This document shows positions 8,355 through 17,468 of a DNA stretch of 64,000 bases, piece after piece. The DNA is taken from positions 186,001 through 250,000 of the forward strand of contig JAITIP010000018.1 of assembly GCA_031279415.1 (NCBI GenBank), given 5' to 3'. Each line of letters opens with the position of its first letter. Positions within the stretch are counted from its first letter, which is position 1. The notes under the pieces were generated by a model that saw only the letters and a list, made by a program, of their open reading frames with translations, was not told the origin of the DNA and did not search any database. A program made the translations under genes and the position numbers. This DNA comes from Candidatus Endomicrobium procryptotermitis. Lineage in GTDB: Bacteria; Elusimicrobiota; Endomicrobiia; Endomicrobiales; Endomicrobiaceae.

Positions 8355-9773
8355 ATGTTAAAAACTGTGAAAGTGCATCCGCTTATGGTTTTACCTGTAT
8401 TATTTTTCGTGTTATTGTCGTCCGGGTGCGTTTCTAAAATGAAAAAATATTATTCGGACTTAGAAGCAAAACTCGGAGCTGGTGATTATGAGGCTGCGGC
8501 GAAATTTGTGGATAAATCTAAAGACAAATACGGTGAAAAAAATATTTTGCTTTACTATCTTGATTCGGGAATGGTCAATCATCTTGCAAAAAAATATAAA
8601 GAGAGTATAAAAAGTTTTGAGTCTGCTAAAGATAAATTTAACGAATATTACCAAAAAAGCATAGCCATTGGAGCAGCCTCAATAGTATTTAATGATAGCG
8701 CTATGCCTTATTACGGCGAAAACTATGAAAGAATTCACATAAACGTTTTTGAAGCTTTAAACTATATATTGGAATCCGACAAAAACGAGGCAGCTGTTGA
8801 AGCAAGACAGGCAAATGTTTTATTTAAAATTTTTGCTGTAGAAAAAAATTATAAGAATTTTTATAATGACGATGGCTTTGTAAGATATTTTATGGGTTTA
8901 GTTTATGAAAATGCCGGCTATCTTAACGATGCTCATGTTTCTTATTATCTCGCATTGAAAGCTTATGAAAACGGTCTTGCCTGCATAATTCCGCCACAGG
9001 ATTTAATTAATGATGCTTACACTACGGCGCTGATAATGGAAATGCCCGGCAGAGCGGCAGAAATAAAATCAAACTTTCCTGATGCAAAAGAAGTTTTTGT
9101 GCCGAAAGGTCACGGAGAACTTATAATTATTGATTATAATGGAGTGATTGCGCAAAAGATAGACGATGTATTTGATATTGTTTTGTCGCAGGCATGGGTA
9201 TACGTTGACAATGTTGAAGTTGACAGCGATGAAAAAGAAGAGTTTGACAAAGCCAAATCCGTAGTTATTTCGGCTTTTGCCAAAGATTATATAAAAGTGG
9301 TATTTCCAAAATATAAAAGGGTTGTTAACGATATAAAATCATTTTTTGTAACTTTTGAAGGGAAATCCACTCACGCTTATGAAGCACAAAATTTTACGGA
9401 AATTGCCGAAAAATGCCTTAAAAATGATATAGCGAAAGTTTTTGCAAAAACGGTTGCAAGAGCTGCCGTAAAATACGTTATAGGAAAAAGCGTTTCAAAA
9501 GTGGTTGAAGACAATACTAAAGGCAGTGGCTGGGGTTCTTTGACGCAGGCAGGTTTTAATATTTTTAATTCTCTGACGGCAGAGGCTGACAAACGCAGCT
9601 GGCGCACTCTTCCCGAAAATATTTTGATGGCAAGAGCATATCTTCCTGCCGGAGAAAATAAAATTACGATAAATTTTCTGGGAGTTTCCGGAGAAATTCT
9701 CTCTTCAGAAAAAATTACGGTAAATATTCAAGCCGGCAAAAAAACATTTAAAGTTTTAAGGATTACAATGTGA
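8355..9773 (+). CDS. COG3014-type lipoprotein of unknown function
   Basis: A 472-residue protein with a signal peptide and lipobox SSGC (about residues 22-25). The N-terminal third is TPR-like (YEAAAKFVDKSKDKYG, YKESIKSFESAKDKF). A conserved middle follows (INVFEALNYI, GFVRYFMGLVYENAG, DAHVSYYLALKAY) and the C-terminal part is beta-rich. This resembles the uncharacterised COG3014 family, which tends to sit beside LpoB- and LPP20-like genes. A role with the neighbouring LpoB-like protein in cell-wall synthesis is an inference from context. No clear ribosome-binding site is visible. Its stop overlaps the start of the next gene by four bases. Confidence 0.72.
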   Translation: MLKTVKVHPLMVLPVLFFVLLSSGCVSKMKKYYSDLEAKLGAGDYEAAAKFVDKSKDKYGEKNILLYYLDSGMVNHLAKKYKESIKSFESAKDKFNEYYQKSIAIGAASIVFNDSAMPYYGENYERIHINVFEALNYILESDKNEAAVEARQANVLFKIFAVEKNYKNFYNDDGFVRYFMGLVYENAGYLNDAHVSYYLALKAYENGLACIIPPQDLINDAYTTALIMEMPGRAAEIKSNFPDAKEVFVPKGHGELIIIDYNGVIAQKIDDVFDIVLSQAWVYVDNVEVDSDEKEEFDKAKSVVISAFAKDYIKVVFPKYKRVVNDIKSFFVTFEGKSTHAYEAQNFTEIAEKCLKNDIAKVFAKTVARAAVKYVIGKSVSKVVEDNTKGSGWGSLTQAGFNIFNSLTAEADKRSWRTLPENILMARAYLPAGENKITINFLGVSGEILSSEKITVNIQAGKKTFKVLRITM

Positions 9774-10726
9774 TTAAAAAAATGGTTTTATCTTTTTTGC
9801 TTATCTGCATTCCGTGCTTTGTTTTAACTGCCGAATTTCCTTCATGGATAAAAAGCGGAAAAAGTCCGCTCTATCCGACCGAGCGGTTTCTTACCGCTGT
9901 TGGAAAAGGAGCAACCGAAAAAGAAGCCATTGCGGATTCACAAAAAAATATTATCCAAAAAGTTATGGATACTCTTATTCTTGAAGGTTTTGAAAAAGTG
10001 AAAATAAGCATTTCTCCGGCCACTTTGCTTAAAGCGTTTGAAGAAAGGTACTCTTATAATGATAAAGAAAATAGGATTTATTATGTGTTTGCAACGGTCG
10101 ACAAGAATATGGCGCGCATAGATATTGAGGATGATTTGTACGCCGCAGAACAAGCTCTTCAGTACAGAACTGCCGTTTATGAAACTTCAAACATTTCCGT
10201 TGCATTGAAGATAAAAGCCGTAAACGAACTTTTGGAACTGTATGCAAGAAGGGATTCAATAGTAATGTTGAAAAAAGCTTTGTCGGAAAGCATAGTAAAT
10301 ACAGAAGTAGGCGCATTTGAACGTGAAAAACTTGCTATGGATAGAAAAAAGCTTTTTGAAAATATAGTCTATTATATAAACGCGGAAAATTTTAATACGG
10401 CAAAATTAGCAAAATTTATGGAAATAAATCAAATTTCTGTTCTTGGCAGACTGCCGCAGTTTCCACCGGATGGCAGCAAAGCGGTGGTTGTGATAAACTG
10501 CAAAATACAACTTGATAAAACGATTGATAAAGATAATATGTCGTGCAATTGGATTGCCGACTTAGTTTTAAGCGATGCTTTCAATGAAAAAACCATGATT
10601 TATTCCGACACTGCTACCGGCGATGAAACGGGTGCGGATGTAAATGAATCCATCTTAAAAGCATTGTCCGCCGCCGAAAAAGAAATGAACTTGATGGCTG
10701 AAGAATTTTTTAAAAATATTAATTGA
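9770..10726 (+). CDS. LPP20-family envelope protein
   Basis: A 318-residue exported protein. The signal peptide (residues 1-20, ending LTA) has no lipobox cysteine, so it is probably periplasmic rather than lipidated. The mature part starts PSWIKSGKSP, followed by RFLTAVGKGATEKEAIADSQKN. This is the typical LPP20 opening, with a conserved alanine- and glutamate-rich helix. GTG at 9770 overlaps the upstream stop; an ATG at 9782 is an alternative start. The function of the family is unknown. It completes the LpoB/COG3014/LPP20 trio. Confidence 0.72.
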   Translation: MIKKMVLSFLLICIPCFVLTAEFPSWIKSGKSPLYPTERFLTAVGKGATEKEAIADSQKNIIQKVMDTLILEGFEKVKISISPATLLKAFEERYSYNDKENRIYYVFATVDKNMARIDIEDDLYAAEQALQYRTAVYETSNISVALKIKAVNELLELYARRDSIVMLKKALSESIVNTEVGAFEREKLAMDRKKLFENIVYYINAENFNTAKLAKFMEINQISVLGRLPQFPPDGSKAVVVINCKIQLDKTIDKDNMSCNWIADLVLSDAFNEKTMIYSDTATGDETGADVNESILKALSAAEKEMNLMAEEFFKNIN

Positions 10727-10786
10727 AAGAATTTTATAAATAAAAATGTTATAATTATCCACTTTCTGTAAAATATAAGAGGAACA

Positions 10787-11632
10787 ATGTTTAAAATCAT
10801 TTTAAAAGAGGAACTCGGGCAAAACGTAAAAAGCTTTTTTATTGAAGCTGCAGATACGGCGAGAAATGCAAAAGCCGGACAGTTTGTCATATTGAGAATA
10901 AACGATAAAGGGGAAAGAATTCCTCTAACCATTGCCGATACAGATGCACAAAAGGGGCTTGTGCGTATTATTTTTCAGGAAACTGGAAAAACCACTTACG
11001 AACTTGGAACTCTTAAAGAAGGCGGCTATATAAAAGATTTTGTCGGTCCTTTGGGACAGCCTACGGAAATCGAAAATTATGGAAACGTTGTTGCTGTTGC
11101 TGGAGGCGTGGGCACGGCAGAAGTTCTGCCGGTAATAAAATCTTTGAGAAATGCGGGAAATAAAGTGACAGCGGTTGTGGGTGCAAGAAATAAAGATTTG
11201 ATAATTCTCGAAAAAGAATTGAGAGAAATCTGCGATGAACTTCTTTTTGCTACAGATGACGGCTCTTACGGAACCAAAGGGTTTGTCACAGACATTTTAA
11301 AAAATATTATTGATAAAGAAAGCGTAAATATAGTTTATGCCATAGGTCCGGTGCCGATGATGATGGCCGTCGCAAATCTCACTAAGGAAAAAAATATCAA
11401 GACCTTGGTTTCTCTTAATCCTATTATGGTTGACGGTACGGGAATGTGCGGAGCATGCAGAGTTACGGTTGATGGGAAAACGAAATTTGCATGTGTCGAA
11501 GGACCTGAATTTGATGCTCATAAAGTAAATTGGACAGAACTGATTTCACGGCTTTCTCTTTTTAGAGATTTGGAAAAAGTGTCTTTAGATAATTATAAAA
11601 ATAATTCGGAGTGTAAATGCGGCAGAGAATGA
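10787..11632 (+). CDS. nfnA: NfnA: ferredoxin-NADP+ oxidoreductase subunit alpha (FAD/[2Fe-2S])
   Basis: The small subunit of the NADH-dependent reduced ferredoxin:NADP+ oxidoreductase (also annotated sulfide dehydrogenase beta subunit). It has the ferredoxin-reductase fold: AGQFVILRI and GERIPLTIAD for FAD, GGVGTAEVLPVI for NAD, and a C-terminal four-cysteine cluster motif (GMCGACRVTV and FACVEGPEFD). Length 281 is normal. The next gene starts inside its last codons (16-base overlap), giving the usual nfnAB pair that bifurcates electrons between NADH, NADPH and ferredoxin. The precise reaction here is inferred from the family. Confidence 0.9.
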   Translation: MFKIILKEELGQNVKSFFIEAADTARNAKAGQFVILRINDKGERIPLTIADTDAQKGLVRIIFQETGKTTYELGTLKEGGYIKDFVGPLGQPTEIENYGNVVAVAGGVGTAEVLPVIKSLRNAGNKVTAVVGARNKDLIILEKELREICDELLFATDDGSYGTKGFVTDILKNIIDKESVNIVYAIGPVPMMMAVANLTKEKNIKTLVSLNPIMVDGTGMCGACRVTVDGKTKFACVEGPEFDAHKVNWTELISRLSLFRDLEKVSLDNYKNNSECKCGRE

Positions 11633-13011
11633 AAATGCCCGAAAGGCTTCCTAACGAAAGAAACAAAGACTTTCTGCAGGTAAACATCGGTTATACCCGC
11701 AAACAAATGCTTGAAGAAGCCAAAAGATGTCTTCAATGTAAAAAACCATTTTGTGTTGAAGGTTGCCCCGTTGAAATCAATATTCCTAAATTCATAAAAG
11801 AACTGTCAGATGATAATCCCGCCCAAGCTATAAAAATCATAAAACAAAAAAATAATCTTCCCGCCGTATGCGGGCGCGTCTGTCCTCAGGAAAGCCAATG
11901 TGAAAAGTATTGTATTCTTTCAAGAAAAGGCGAAAGCGTCGGCATAGGAAATCTTGAAAGATATTCAGCCGATTGGGCTGCGGCTAACGCGCAGAAAAAA
12001 ACTTCACCCTCAGATATAAACAAAAACGGCATAAAAATTGCCATAATAGGTTCTGGACCTGCTGGTCTTACCGCCGCAGGTGATTTGGCAAATATGGGTT
12101 ATGAAGTTACCGTTTTTGAATCACTGCATGATATAGGCGGTGTGCTGCGTTATGGCATTCCGGAATTCAGACTTCCCTTAGATGTTTTGGAAATCGAAAT
12201 AGGCAATTTAAAGAGTATGGGAATAGAATTCATTTTAAATACTTTAGTGGGACGGACAAAAACCGTGAAAGAATTATTTGAAGAAGATTTCAAATCGATT
12301 TTTATCGGTACGGGTGCGGGTCTTCCCGTGTTTTTGGGAATTGAAGGCGAAAATTTAAATCATATATATTCTGCAAATGAGTTTTTGGTGCGCGTAAACC
12401 TTATGCGTGCGTTTGATTTTCCGAATTATGATACACCGGTCTATAAAGGAAAAAACATAGTAATCATAGGCGGCGGAAATACGGCGATGGATTCCGCAAG
12501 AACGGCGTTAAGGCTCGGTGCTTCAAGCGTTAAACTTGTTTATAGAAGAACCGAAAACGAAATGCCCGCCAGAAAAGAAGAAAGGCTGCATGCGCAGGAG
12601 GAAGGAATCGAGTTTATAACTTTGACAAATCCCGTTAAATTTATCGGAGATGAAAAAGGTTTTGTAAAAGCGGTTGAATGTATAAAAATGGAACTTGGTG
12701 AACCTGACGAATCAGGAAGAAGACGTCCTAAAAAAGTCGAAGGTTCAAATTTTGGCATTGAAGCCGATATGGCGATTTTAGCTTTAGGTTTAAACCCTAA
12801 CCCCGTGCTCCCTTCTTTGACGGAAGGATTAAATACAGACTCTCACGGTTATCTAATAATAGACGATAATTATATGACTTCAATACCGGGTGTTTTTGCT
12901 GGAGGAGATATAGTCGGAGGTGATACTGTCATTCAGGCTATGGGAATGGGCAAACAGGCCGCAAAAAGAATAAACGAATATTTAAAAAATTTACACCCGA
13001 CTAACAATTAA
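11617..13011 (+). CDS. nfnB: NfnB / glutamate-synthase-small-subunit-like flavoprotein
   Basis: A 464-residue partner of NfnA. The N-terminus has a [4Fe-4S]-binding region (RCLQCKKPFCVEGCPV, then CGRVCPQESQCEKYC), as in GltD/NfnB. An FAD site follows (AIIGSGPAGLTAAGDLANMG), then an NADPH site (NIVIIGGGNTAMDSARTA) and the C-terminal GVFAGGDIVGG. On its own it could be called a homotetrameric glutamate synthase small chain, but the adjacency to nfnA favours NfnB. Its stop is followed by an 88-base spacer holding the next promoter. Confidence 0.9.
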   Translation: MRQRMKMPERLPNERNKDFLQVNIGYTRKQMLEEAKRCLQCKKPFCVEGCPVEINIPKFIKELSDDNPAQAIKIIKQKNNLPAVCGRVCPQESQCEKYCILSRKGESVGIGNLERYSADWAAANAQKKTSPSDINKNGIKIAIIGSGPAGLTAAGDLANMGYEVTVFESLHDIGGVLRYGIPEFRLPLDVLEIEIGNLKSMGIEFILNTLVGRTKTVKELFEEDFKSIFIGTGAGLPVFLGIEGENLNHIYSANEFLVRVNLMRAFDFPNYDTPVYKGKNIVIIGGGNTAMDSARTALRLGASSVKLVYRRTENEMPARKEERLHAQEEGIEFITLTNPVKFIGDEKGFVKAVECIKMELGEPDESGRRRPKKVEGSNFGIEADMAILALGLNPNPVLPSLTEGLNTDSHGYLIIDDNYMTSIPGVFAGGDIVGGDTVIQAMGMGKQAAKRINEYLKNLHPTNN

Positions 13012-13099
13012 TTTTTATATCTAACTCTTCCTTCTTTCTCACCGCTTTATACTCATTGTATTTCTTTCCTTTATTATATTTAAAAAAAGCATATCTATT

Positions 13100-13129
13100 T
13101 TGACCTTGACGTAATGTTTGACATATAAT
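13100..13129 (+). promoter_or_regulatory. Predicted promoter for the 13155 gene
   Basis: TTGACC (13100-13105) and TATAAT (13124-13129) are 18 bases apart. A second, overlapping candidate is TTGACA at 13118 with TAAAAT 17 bases later. That one would start transcription almost at the start codon. Confidence 0.55.
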
Positions 13130-13154
13130 AAAGTTTTTGTTAAAATGCTTCTCT

Positions 13155-13451
13155 ATGAACATTAACATATGGTTGATTATATGTTTAGTTTTGGCGGCAG
13201 TATCAATGGTTTCCATTTCGGTCTATTTGATATTTCTTCTTATACAATTGAAAAAAACCGCAAAAGAAGTTGAAGAAGCTTTTTCAAAAGTGAATTACGA
13301 GCTCGATATACTCAATAAAGTTTCTGGAAAGGTTTTTACTTTCACGGAAAAAGTGTCGGCGCCTCTTATTTCGGCCGGCACAGCTGTTTGCTATATTTTT
13401 TCGGCTTTTAAAAAAAGAAAAAACGGAAATAAGGAGGAAAAAAATGTGTGA
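13155..13451 (+). CDS. Small membrane protein, DUF948-like
   Basis: A 98-residue protein with one N-terminal membrane helix (residues 5-28), an amphipathic helical stretch (KKTAKEVEEAFSKVNYELDI) and a Lys-rich tail. This matches the general plan of DUF948 proteins, which often sit upstream of YtxH-domain genes, as here. I take the ATG at 13155 rather than an upstream in-frame TTG/ATG region because the hydrophobic segment starts directly after it. The function is unknown. Confidence 0.6.
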   Translation: MNINIWLIICLVLAAVSMVSISVYLIFLLIQLKKTAKEVEEAFSKVNYELDILNKVSGKVFTFTEKVSAPLISAGTAVCYIFSAFKKRKNGNKEEKNV

Positions 13452-13731
13452 CAAAAAAGATAGTTTAGCGGCTTTTATACTCGGTGGAATAATAGGTGTG
13501 GCTATCGGTATTTTATATGCGCCCAGATCCGGAAGAGAAACGAGATATAATTTGAGGAGAGTCGGCGAAGATATTGCGGATACGGTAAGCGATTTAAGTG
13601 AAGATATGAAAGAAACTGGACGTAAACTTTACAATGAGGGTCGTGAAAAAGTTATGACTGGAAAAGATAAAATAAGCGAAGCTTTTGAGGCAGGCAAAAA
13701 AGCTTTTGAAAAATACAAAAAAGAAGATTAA
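13444..13731 (+). CDS. YtxH-domain protein
   Basis: A 95-residue protein with one membrane segment (FILGGIIGVAIGILYAP, residues 11-27) followed by SGRETRYNLRR and a charged helix. This is the hallmark of YtxH-family proteins, small membrane-anchored proteins linked to envelope stress in some Firmicutes. The start overlaps the upstream gene by eight bases, and AAGGAGG lies at the right distance. No specific role can be assigned. Confidence 0.75.
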   Translation: MCDKKDSLAAFILGGIIGVAIGILYAPRSGRETRYNLRRVGEDIADTVSDLSEDMKETGRKLYNEGREKVMTGKDKISEAFEAGKKAFEKYKKED

Positions 13732-13746
13732 GATTTTTTGCAATGC

Positions 13747-13819
13747 GCCGAGGTAGCTCAGTCGGTAGAGCAACGGTCTGAAAAACCGTGTGTCGGCAGT
13801 TCGATTCTGCCCCTCGGCA
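13747..13819 (+). tRNA. tRNA-Phe (GAA)
   Basis: A 73-base cloverleaf. Acceptor arms GCCGAGG and CCTCGGC pair fully, with discriminator A. The D-arm is AGCTCAGTCGGTAGAGCA. The anticodon arm is ACGGT-CTGAAAA-ACCGT with anticodon GAA. The T-arm contains GTTCGATTC. CCA is not encoded. Confidence 0.97.
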
Positions 13820-13835
13820 TATTTATGAAGACATA

Positions 13836-13872
13836 AAGTCTTGTTTAGTTTTTTCTAAACAAGGCTTTTTTT
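13836..13872 (+). terminator. Intrinsic terminator after tRNA-Phe
   Basis: Stem 13836-13848 (AAGTCTTGTTTAG) pairs with 13855-13867 (CTAAACAAGGCTT) around a TTTTTT loop, and a T-run follows. Thirteen pairs including one G-U. Confidence 0.88.
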
Positions 13873-13891
13873 AAGAATGATATTTTTTTAT

Positions 13892-13920
13892 TTGACTGGA
13901 AGATTCTTAAAAAGTATAAT
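13892..13920 (+). promoter_or_regulatory. Promoter of tRNA-Thr
   Basis: TTGACT (13892-13897), a 17-base spacer and consensus TATAAT (13915-13920). The mature tRNA begins 17 bases after the -10 box, leaving only a short 5' leader for RNase P. Confidence 0.8.
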
Positions 13921-13936
13921 TTCAATGTTATTTTGT

Positions 13937-14009
13937 GCCGATGTAGCTCAGTTGGTAGAGCAATTGTTTCGTAAACAATAGGTCGGAGGTTCAAGTCCTC
14001 TCATCGGCT
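13937..14009 (+). tRNA. tRNA-Thr (CGT)
   Basis: A 73-base cloverleaf. Acceptor arms GCCGATG and CATCGGC, discriminator T. The D-arm is AGCTCAGTTGGTAGAGCA. The anticodon arm is ATTGT-TTCGTAA-ACAAT with anticodon CGT, reading ACG. The T-arm contains GTTCAAGTC. CCA is not encoded. Confidence 0.96.
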
Positions 14010-14018
14010 AAAAGATGT

Positions 14019-14045
14019 AAGTCGGTTTTTAAGCCGGCTTTTTTT
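14019..14045 (+). terminator. Intrinsic terminator after tRNA-Thr
   Basis: AAGTCGGTT pairs with AGCCGGCTT-type sequence (14019-14040) allowing G-U pairs, followed by a T-run to 14045. Confidence 0.82.
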
Positions 14046-14135
14046 ATTAGCTTATATTTTATAATTGAGGTAAAAAATTTAAATTTTAAATTATAAAAGC
14101 AGAAATAACTTATAAAATGAACACAAATGAATAAT

Positions 14136-14164
14136 TTGACTAAAGCTTGTCGAATAAGTATAAT
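14136..14164 (+). promoter_or_regulatory. Predicted promoter for the ligase-atp operon
   Basis: TTGACT (14136-14141), a 17-base spacer and TATAAT (14159-14164), nearly identical in layout to the tRNA-Thr promoter. Transcription would start about 90 bases before the ATG at 14259. No other promoter is obvious between here and atpB. Confidence 0.65.
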
Positions 14165-14258
14165 TTAACTTATTATTTTAAATTAATTTCGTATTTTATC
14201 ATATAGTTTCTGATATATATAAATATTGGAATATTGTATATGACCAAAGGTAGAGTTA

Positions 14259-16499
14259 ATGTACGCATATTCTTCATTTGTTCAGAAAAGCCTAACAAAA
14301 ATCATATTGTATGGGATTCCAGTTTTATATTTTTTGATAGCCGTAGGTTTTTATTTAAAAACATATGATTCGGCGCAGATAAAAATAACACTTCTTCATC
14401 TCGGAGGTCTCTTTTTAATTGCCGTTTGGATTATTGCAAGAATTGAGAAGGGTAAATTTGGTTTCTTTAAGAAAAATTTTGTTTTTATCCTACCTGTTTT
14501 AGCTTTTCTTGTCTCCGGTATTATTTCATTTGCGCACTCTCCGTTTCCTTATACAAGTTTAAATGAAGTTGTAAAAAGATTCATTTATTGCTTTTTTGCG
14601 TTAATATTAATAACAGAATTTAACGACGAAAAGAAAATTTCACGCATATTGAATTGGCTTATTGCAGCTGCTTATATAGCATGTATATATGGCGTGATAC
14701 AATTGCTCGACTATTATTTATTCCCACCGCCTCCAGATTCCGGATTGGATCCTTTTCTGTGGAGACAGGCATTCGGTCACAAAATATTCTCGACTTTCGG
14801 AAATCCAAATTTTTTCGGCGATTTTCTTGTAGTTATGAATCCTATTGTACTGGGTTTGTATTTATATAAAAGAAATTTTTATCTAATGTTTTTGTGGATA
14901 TTAATATTAATATGCGCGATATTTACGGTCTCAAAAGGCACGTGGCTGGGATTTTCAGCAGGGTCTTTTGTTTTTGTTCTTGTATATTTGTTTACTATTT
15001 TCAGAGAAAGACTTACAAAAAAAATGCTGATTTTTGGCGGTATAACTATAATGGCAATATTTTTGATAGCTTTTTTCGCAATATTTGCGCAGACGAAAAA
15101 AAGAACTGACAGCGCATCATTTAGGCTGTTTACCTGGCTTTCTGCTTGGGAGATGATAAATACAAATCCTATTTTTGGTACGGGGATAGGCTCTTTTTAC
15201 GTTACATATCCGGCATGGAGAAGGCCGCAAATATTTTTTATTGAAGCCAAGCATAACACAGAAAGCGATCACCCCGAGAATGAATATCTTGAGGTATGGT
15301 TTGATGAGGGAATAGTCGGTTTTGTGCTTTTTCTCTTTTTAATATGTTTTGTTTTTATGGCGGGATATAAAAATATTGAATTTTTTCATTCCGGAAAAGG
15401 CAGCAGGGACAGCCCCATGCCTTATATACAGTTGGGAGTGTTGGCAGCTTTTGCGGCGCAGCTTGTGCATGATATGGTTTGCGTTTCACTTAGATTTGTT
15501 TCTTCAGGTATAATGTTGTGGCTGCTGATAGGGATTACACTTTCAATATGCGTTAATTCTTCTAATGATAAAATCATTGCCGAAGATTCTAAAAATATAA
15601 TTCCGTTGCCGATAAAATTAATTGTGCAAGTGATTGTAATTATTTTGGCGGTGATATCTATAAAATATTTTGCGGGCTATTTTAAAGCCGACTATCTCCA
15701 TTCCAGAGCTATTCAATTATCAAAAATATCCAATTGGGATATGGCGCTAAAAACGTACGATGATGTCAACAAAGCCAACCCATCTTTTCCGATGTCAAGA
15801 TATTTTCAGGGCAATGTTCATCTGGACAGATGGAAAGCGGGAGATCCGATATTGGCTGAAAAGTCATTCAAAGAATTATGGAAACTTGCGCCTAATTATG
15901 TGCAGTCTAAATATTTGGCGGGTTTGATGTATCATAAAAATTTTAACGACGCTTTATCTTTGAAAAATAAATATGTACAACAAAATAATCATGAAAAAGC
16001 TAAAGAAATGGAGATACCGATAAAAGAAAATTATGATTTAGCAGTAAAATACTATAATGAATACATGATGATAGATCCTATTTTCCCTTTGACATATTAT
16101 CAGCTTGCATCAATTTATTCAGCTGTTGGAAATTTACAGATGGTGGAAAAAACGTTAAAAGATCATTTGGAATATCCGGCTAATTTAAGCCGACATCCTC
16201 ATGATTTCTGGGTGGAAAATTGGGAAAAGAGACGTTCTCTCGAATATTCGGAAACATATGTTCATCTCGGGCATTTATACTTGGCAAACAGTAAGTTTCA
16301 AGAAGCACATGATGCCTATATTAAAGCTTTGGAGTTAAATCCAGATAATATAAATGCACTTAAAAATCTCACTAATGTATACGCCGGCAATAATGAAAAA
16401 ATAACGCAGGTGTGGCTTGAAGTTTTTAGAAAATTTCCTAATGACGAGGACGCAATTAAATATTTAGAGCCGTTAGGATTGATTAAGAGAATAAAATGA
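14259..16499 (+). CDS. O-antigen ligase/polymerase-like protein with long TPR tail
   Basis: A 746-residue protein. Residues 10-445 contain about a dozen membrane helices with the O-antigen-ligase core: FGNPNFFGDFLVVMNPI (near 188), TVSKGTWLGFSAG, then RLFTWLSAWEMINTNPIFGTG and ENEYLEVWFDEGIVG. The periplasmic C-terminal 270 residues include TPR units (LAEKSFKELWKLAP, FQEAHDAYIKALELNPDN). It would act on lipid-linked glycan at the periplasmic face of the inner membrane; the target (LPS, wall or protein) is unknown. Its stop overlaps the atpB start (ATGA), so it heads the ATP synthase operon. Confidence 0.82.
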   Translation: MYAYSSFVQKSLTKIILYGIPVLYFLIAVGFYLKTYDSAQIKITLLHLGGLFLIAVWIIARIEKGKFGFFKKNFVFILPVLAFLVSGIISFAHSPFPYTSLNEVVKRFIYCFFALILITEFNDEKKISRILNWLIAAAYIACIYGVIQLLDYYLFPPPPDSGLDPFLWRQAFGHKIFSTFGNPNFFGDFLVVMNPIVLGLYLYKRNFYLMFLWILILICAIFTVSKGTWLGFSAGSFVFVLVYLFTIFRERLTKKMLIFGGITIMAIFLIAFFAIFAQTKKRTDSASFRLFTWLSAWEMINTNPIFGTGIGSFYVTYPAWRRPQIFFIEAKHNTESDHPENEYLEVWFDEGIVGFVLFLFLICFVFMAGYKNIEFFHSGKGSRDSPMPYIQLGVLAAFAAQLVHDMVCVSLRFVSSGIMLWLLIGITLSICVNSSNDKIIAEDSKNIIPLPIKLIVQVIVIILAVISIKYFAGYFKADYLHSRAIQLSKISNWDMALKTYDDVNKANPSFPMSRYFQGNVHLDRWKAGDPILAEKSFKELWKLAPNYVQSKYLAGLMYHKNFNDALSLKNKYVQQNNHEKAKEMEIPIKENYDLAVKYYNEYMMIDPIFPLTYYQLASIYSAVGNLQMVEKTLKDHLEYPANLSRHPHDFWVENWEKRRSLEYSETYVHLGHLYLANSKFQEAHDAYIKALELNPDNINALKNLTNVYAGNNEKITQVWLEVFRKFPNDEDAIKYLEPLGLIKRIK

Positions 16500-17221
16500 G
16501 CATAAGTCCGGATATATTATTTACAATAGCAGGTTTTCCCGTTACCAATACTGTTATTTCCACTGTAATTACGGATATTGTTCTTATTGCGTTAGTTCTT
16601 TCGATAAGAAAATTTATGTCAGTAAATCCCGGCAAAATTCAAAATGCCTTTGAAGCCGTATCTGAATATTTTTATGATATGACTTCAGGTAATGCCGGAA
16701 GCAGAGCGTCTTATATTCATCCGTGGGTGTTGTCGATATTTTTGTTTATAGTGGTTTCAAATTTAACCGCGCTTTTTCCGGGATTTGAAACTGTAAGATT
16801 TTTAAACGCTTCGGACGGACATCACGGAGTTCCTTTGCTTAGAGGCGCTACGAGTGATTTGAATCTTACCCTTGCTTTAGCCGTAATTTCCGTAGTAATG
16901 ACACATTATTTCAGCGTAAAGTACACGGGAATAAAAGCTTATATAGGAAGATTTCTTTCGTTTACTATGTTTCCTATAATGCTTTTTGTGGGAATCTTGG
17001 AGTTTATGAACGAGATAACAAAGCTTATCTCTTTTTCTTTCCGTCTTTTCGGAAATATTTATTCGGGAGAAGTGGTTATAAGCACAATGTATTCGATGTT
17101 TCCTATAGGACTTCCGGTTCCTTTTATTATGCTGGAAGTTCTAATTGCAGTTATACAGGCTATGGTTTTTGCCATACTTACAATGTCATTTATGAGTATG
17201 TTTACAGATAAAGCACACTAA
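16496..17221 (+). CDS. atpB: ATP synthase Fo subunit a
   Basis: The membrane stator subunit that forms the ion half-channels of F1Fo ATP synthase. It has 241 residues and five to six membrane helices. The essential arginine lies in LISFSFRLFGNIYSGE (about residues 176-191), and the last helices carry the conserved Gln (VIQAMVFAILTMSF). The length is on the short side but normal. The start ATG overlaps the stop of the upstream ligase gene, so its expression may be coupled to that gene. No atpI gene is visible. Confidence 0.95.
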   Translation: MSISPDILFTIAGFPVTNTVISTVITDIVLIALVLSIRKFMSVNPGKIQNAFEAVSEYFYDMTSGNAGSRASYIHPWVLSIFLFIVVSNLTALFPGFETVRFLNASDGHHGVPLLRGATSDLNLTLALAVISVVMTHYFSVKYTGIKAYIGRFLSFTMFPIMLFVGILEFMNEITKLISFSFRLFGNIYSGEVVISTMYSMFPIGLPVPFIMLEVLIAVIQAMVFAILTMSFMSMFTDKAH

Positions 17222-17228
17222 ATTTTAG

Positions 17229-17456
<228 letters not shown>

Positions 17457-17468
17457 AAAGAGAAAAAA

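Noticed and set aside
13001-13216. Minus-strand frame of 71 codons between nfnB and the DUF948-like gene
   Set aside because: It overlaps a good plus-strand promoter and the start of a better supported gene.
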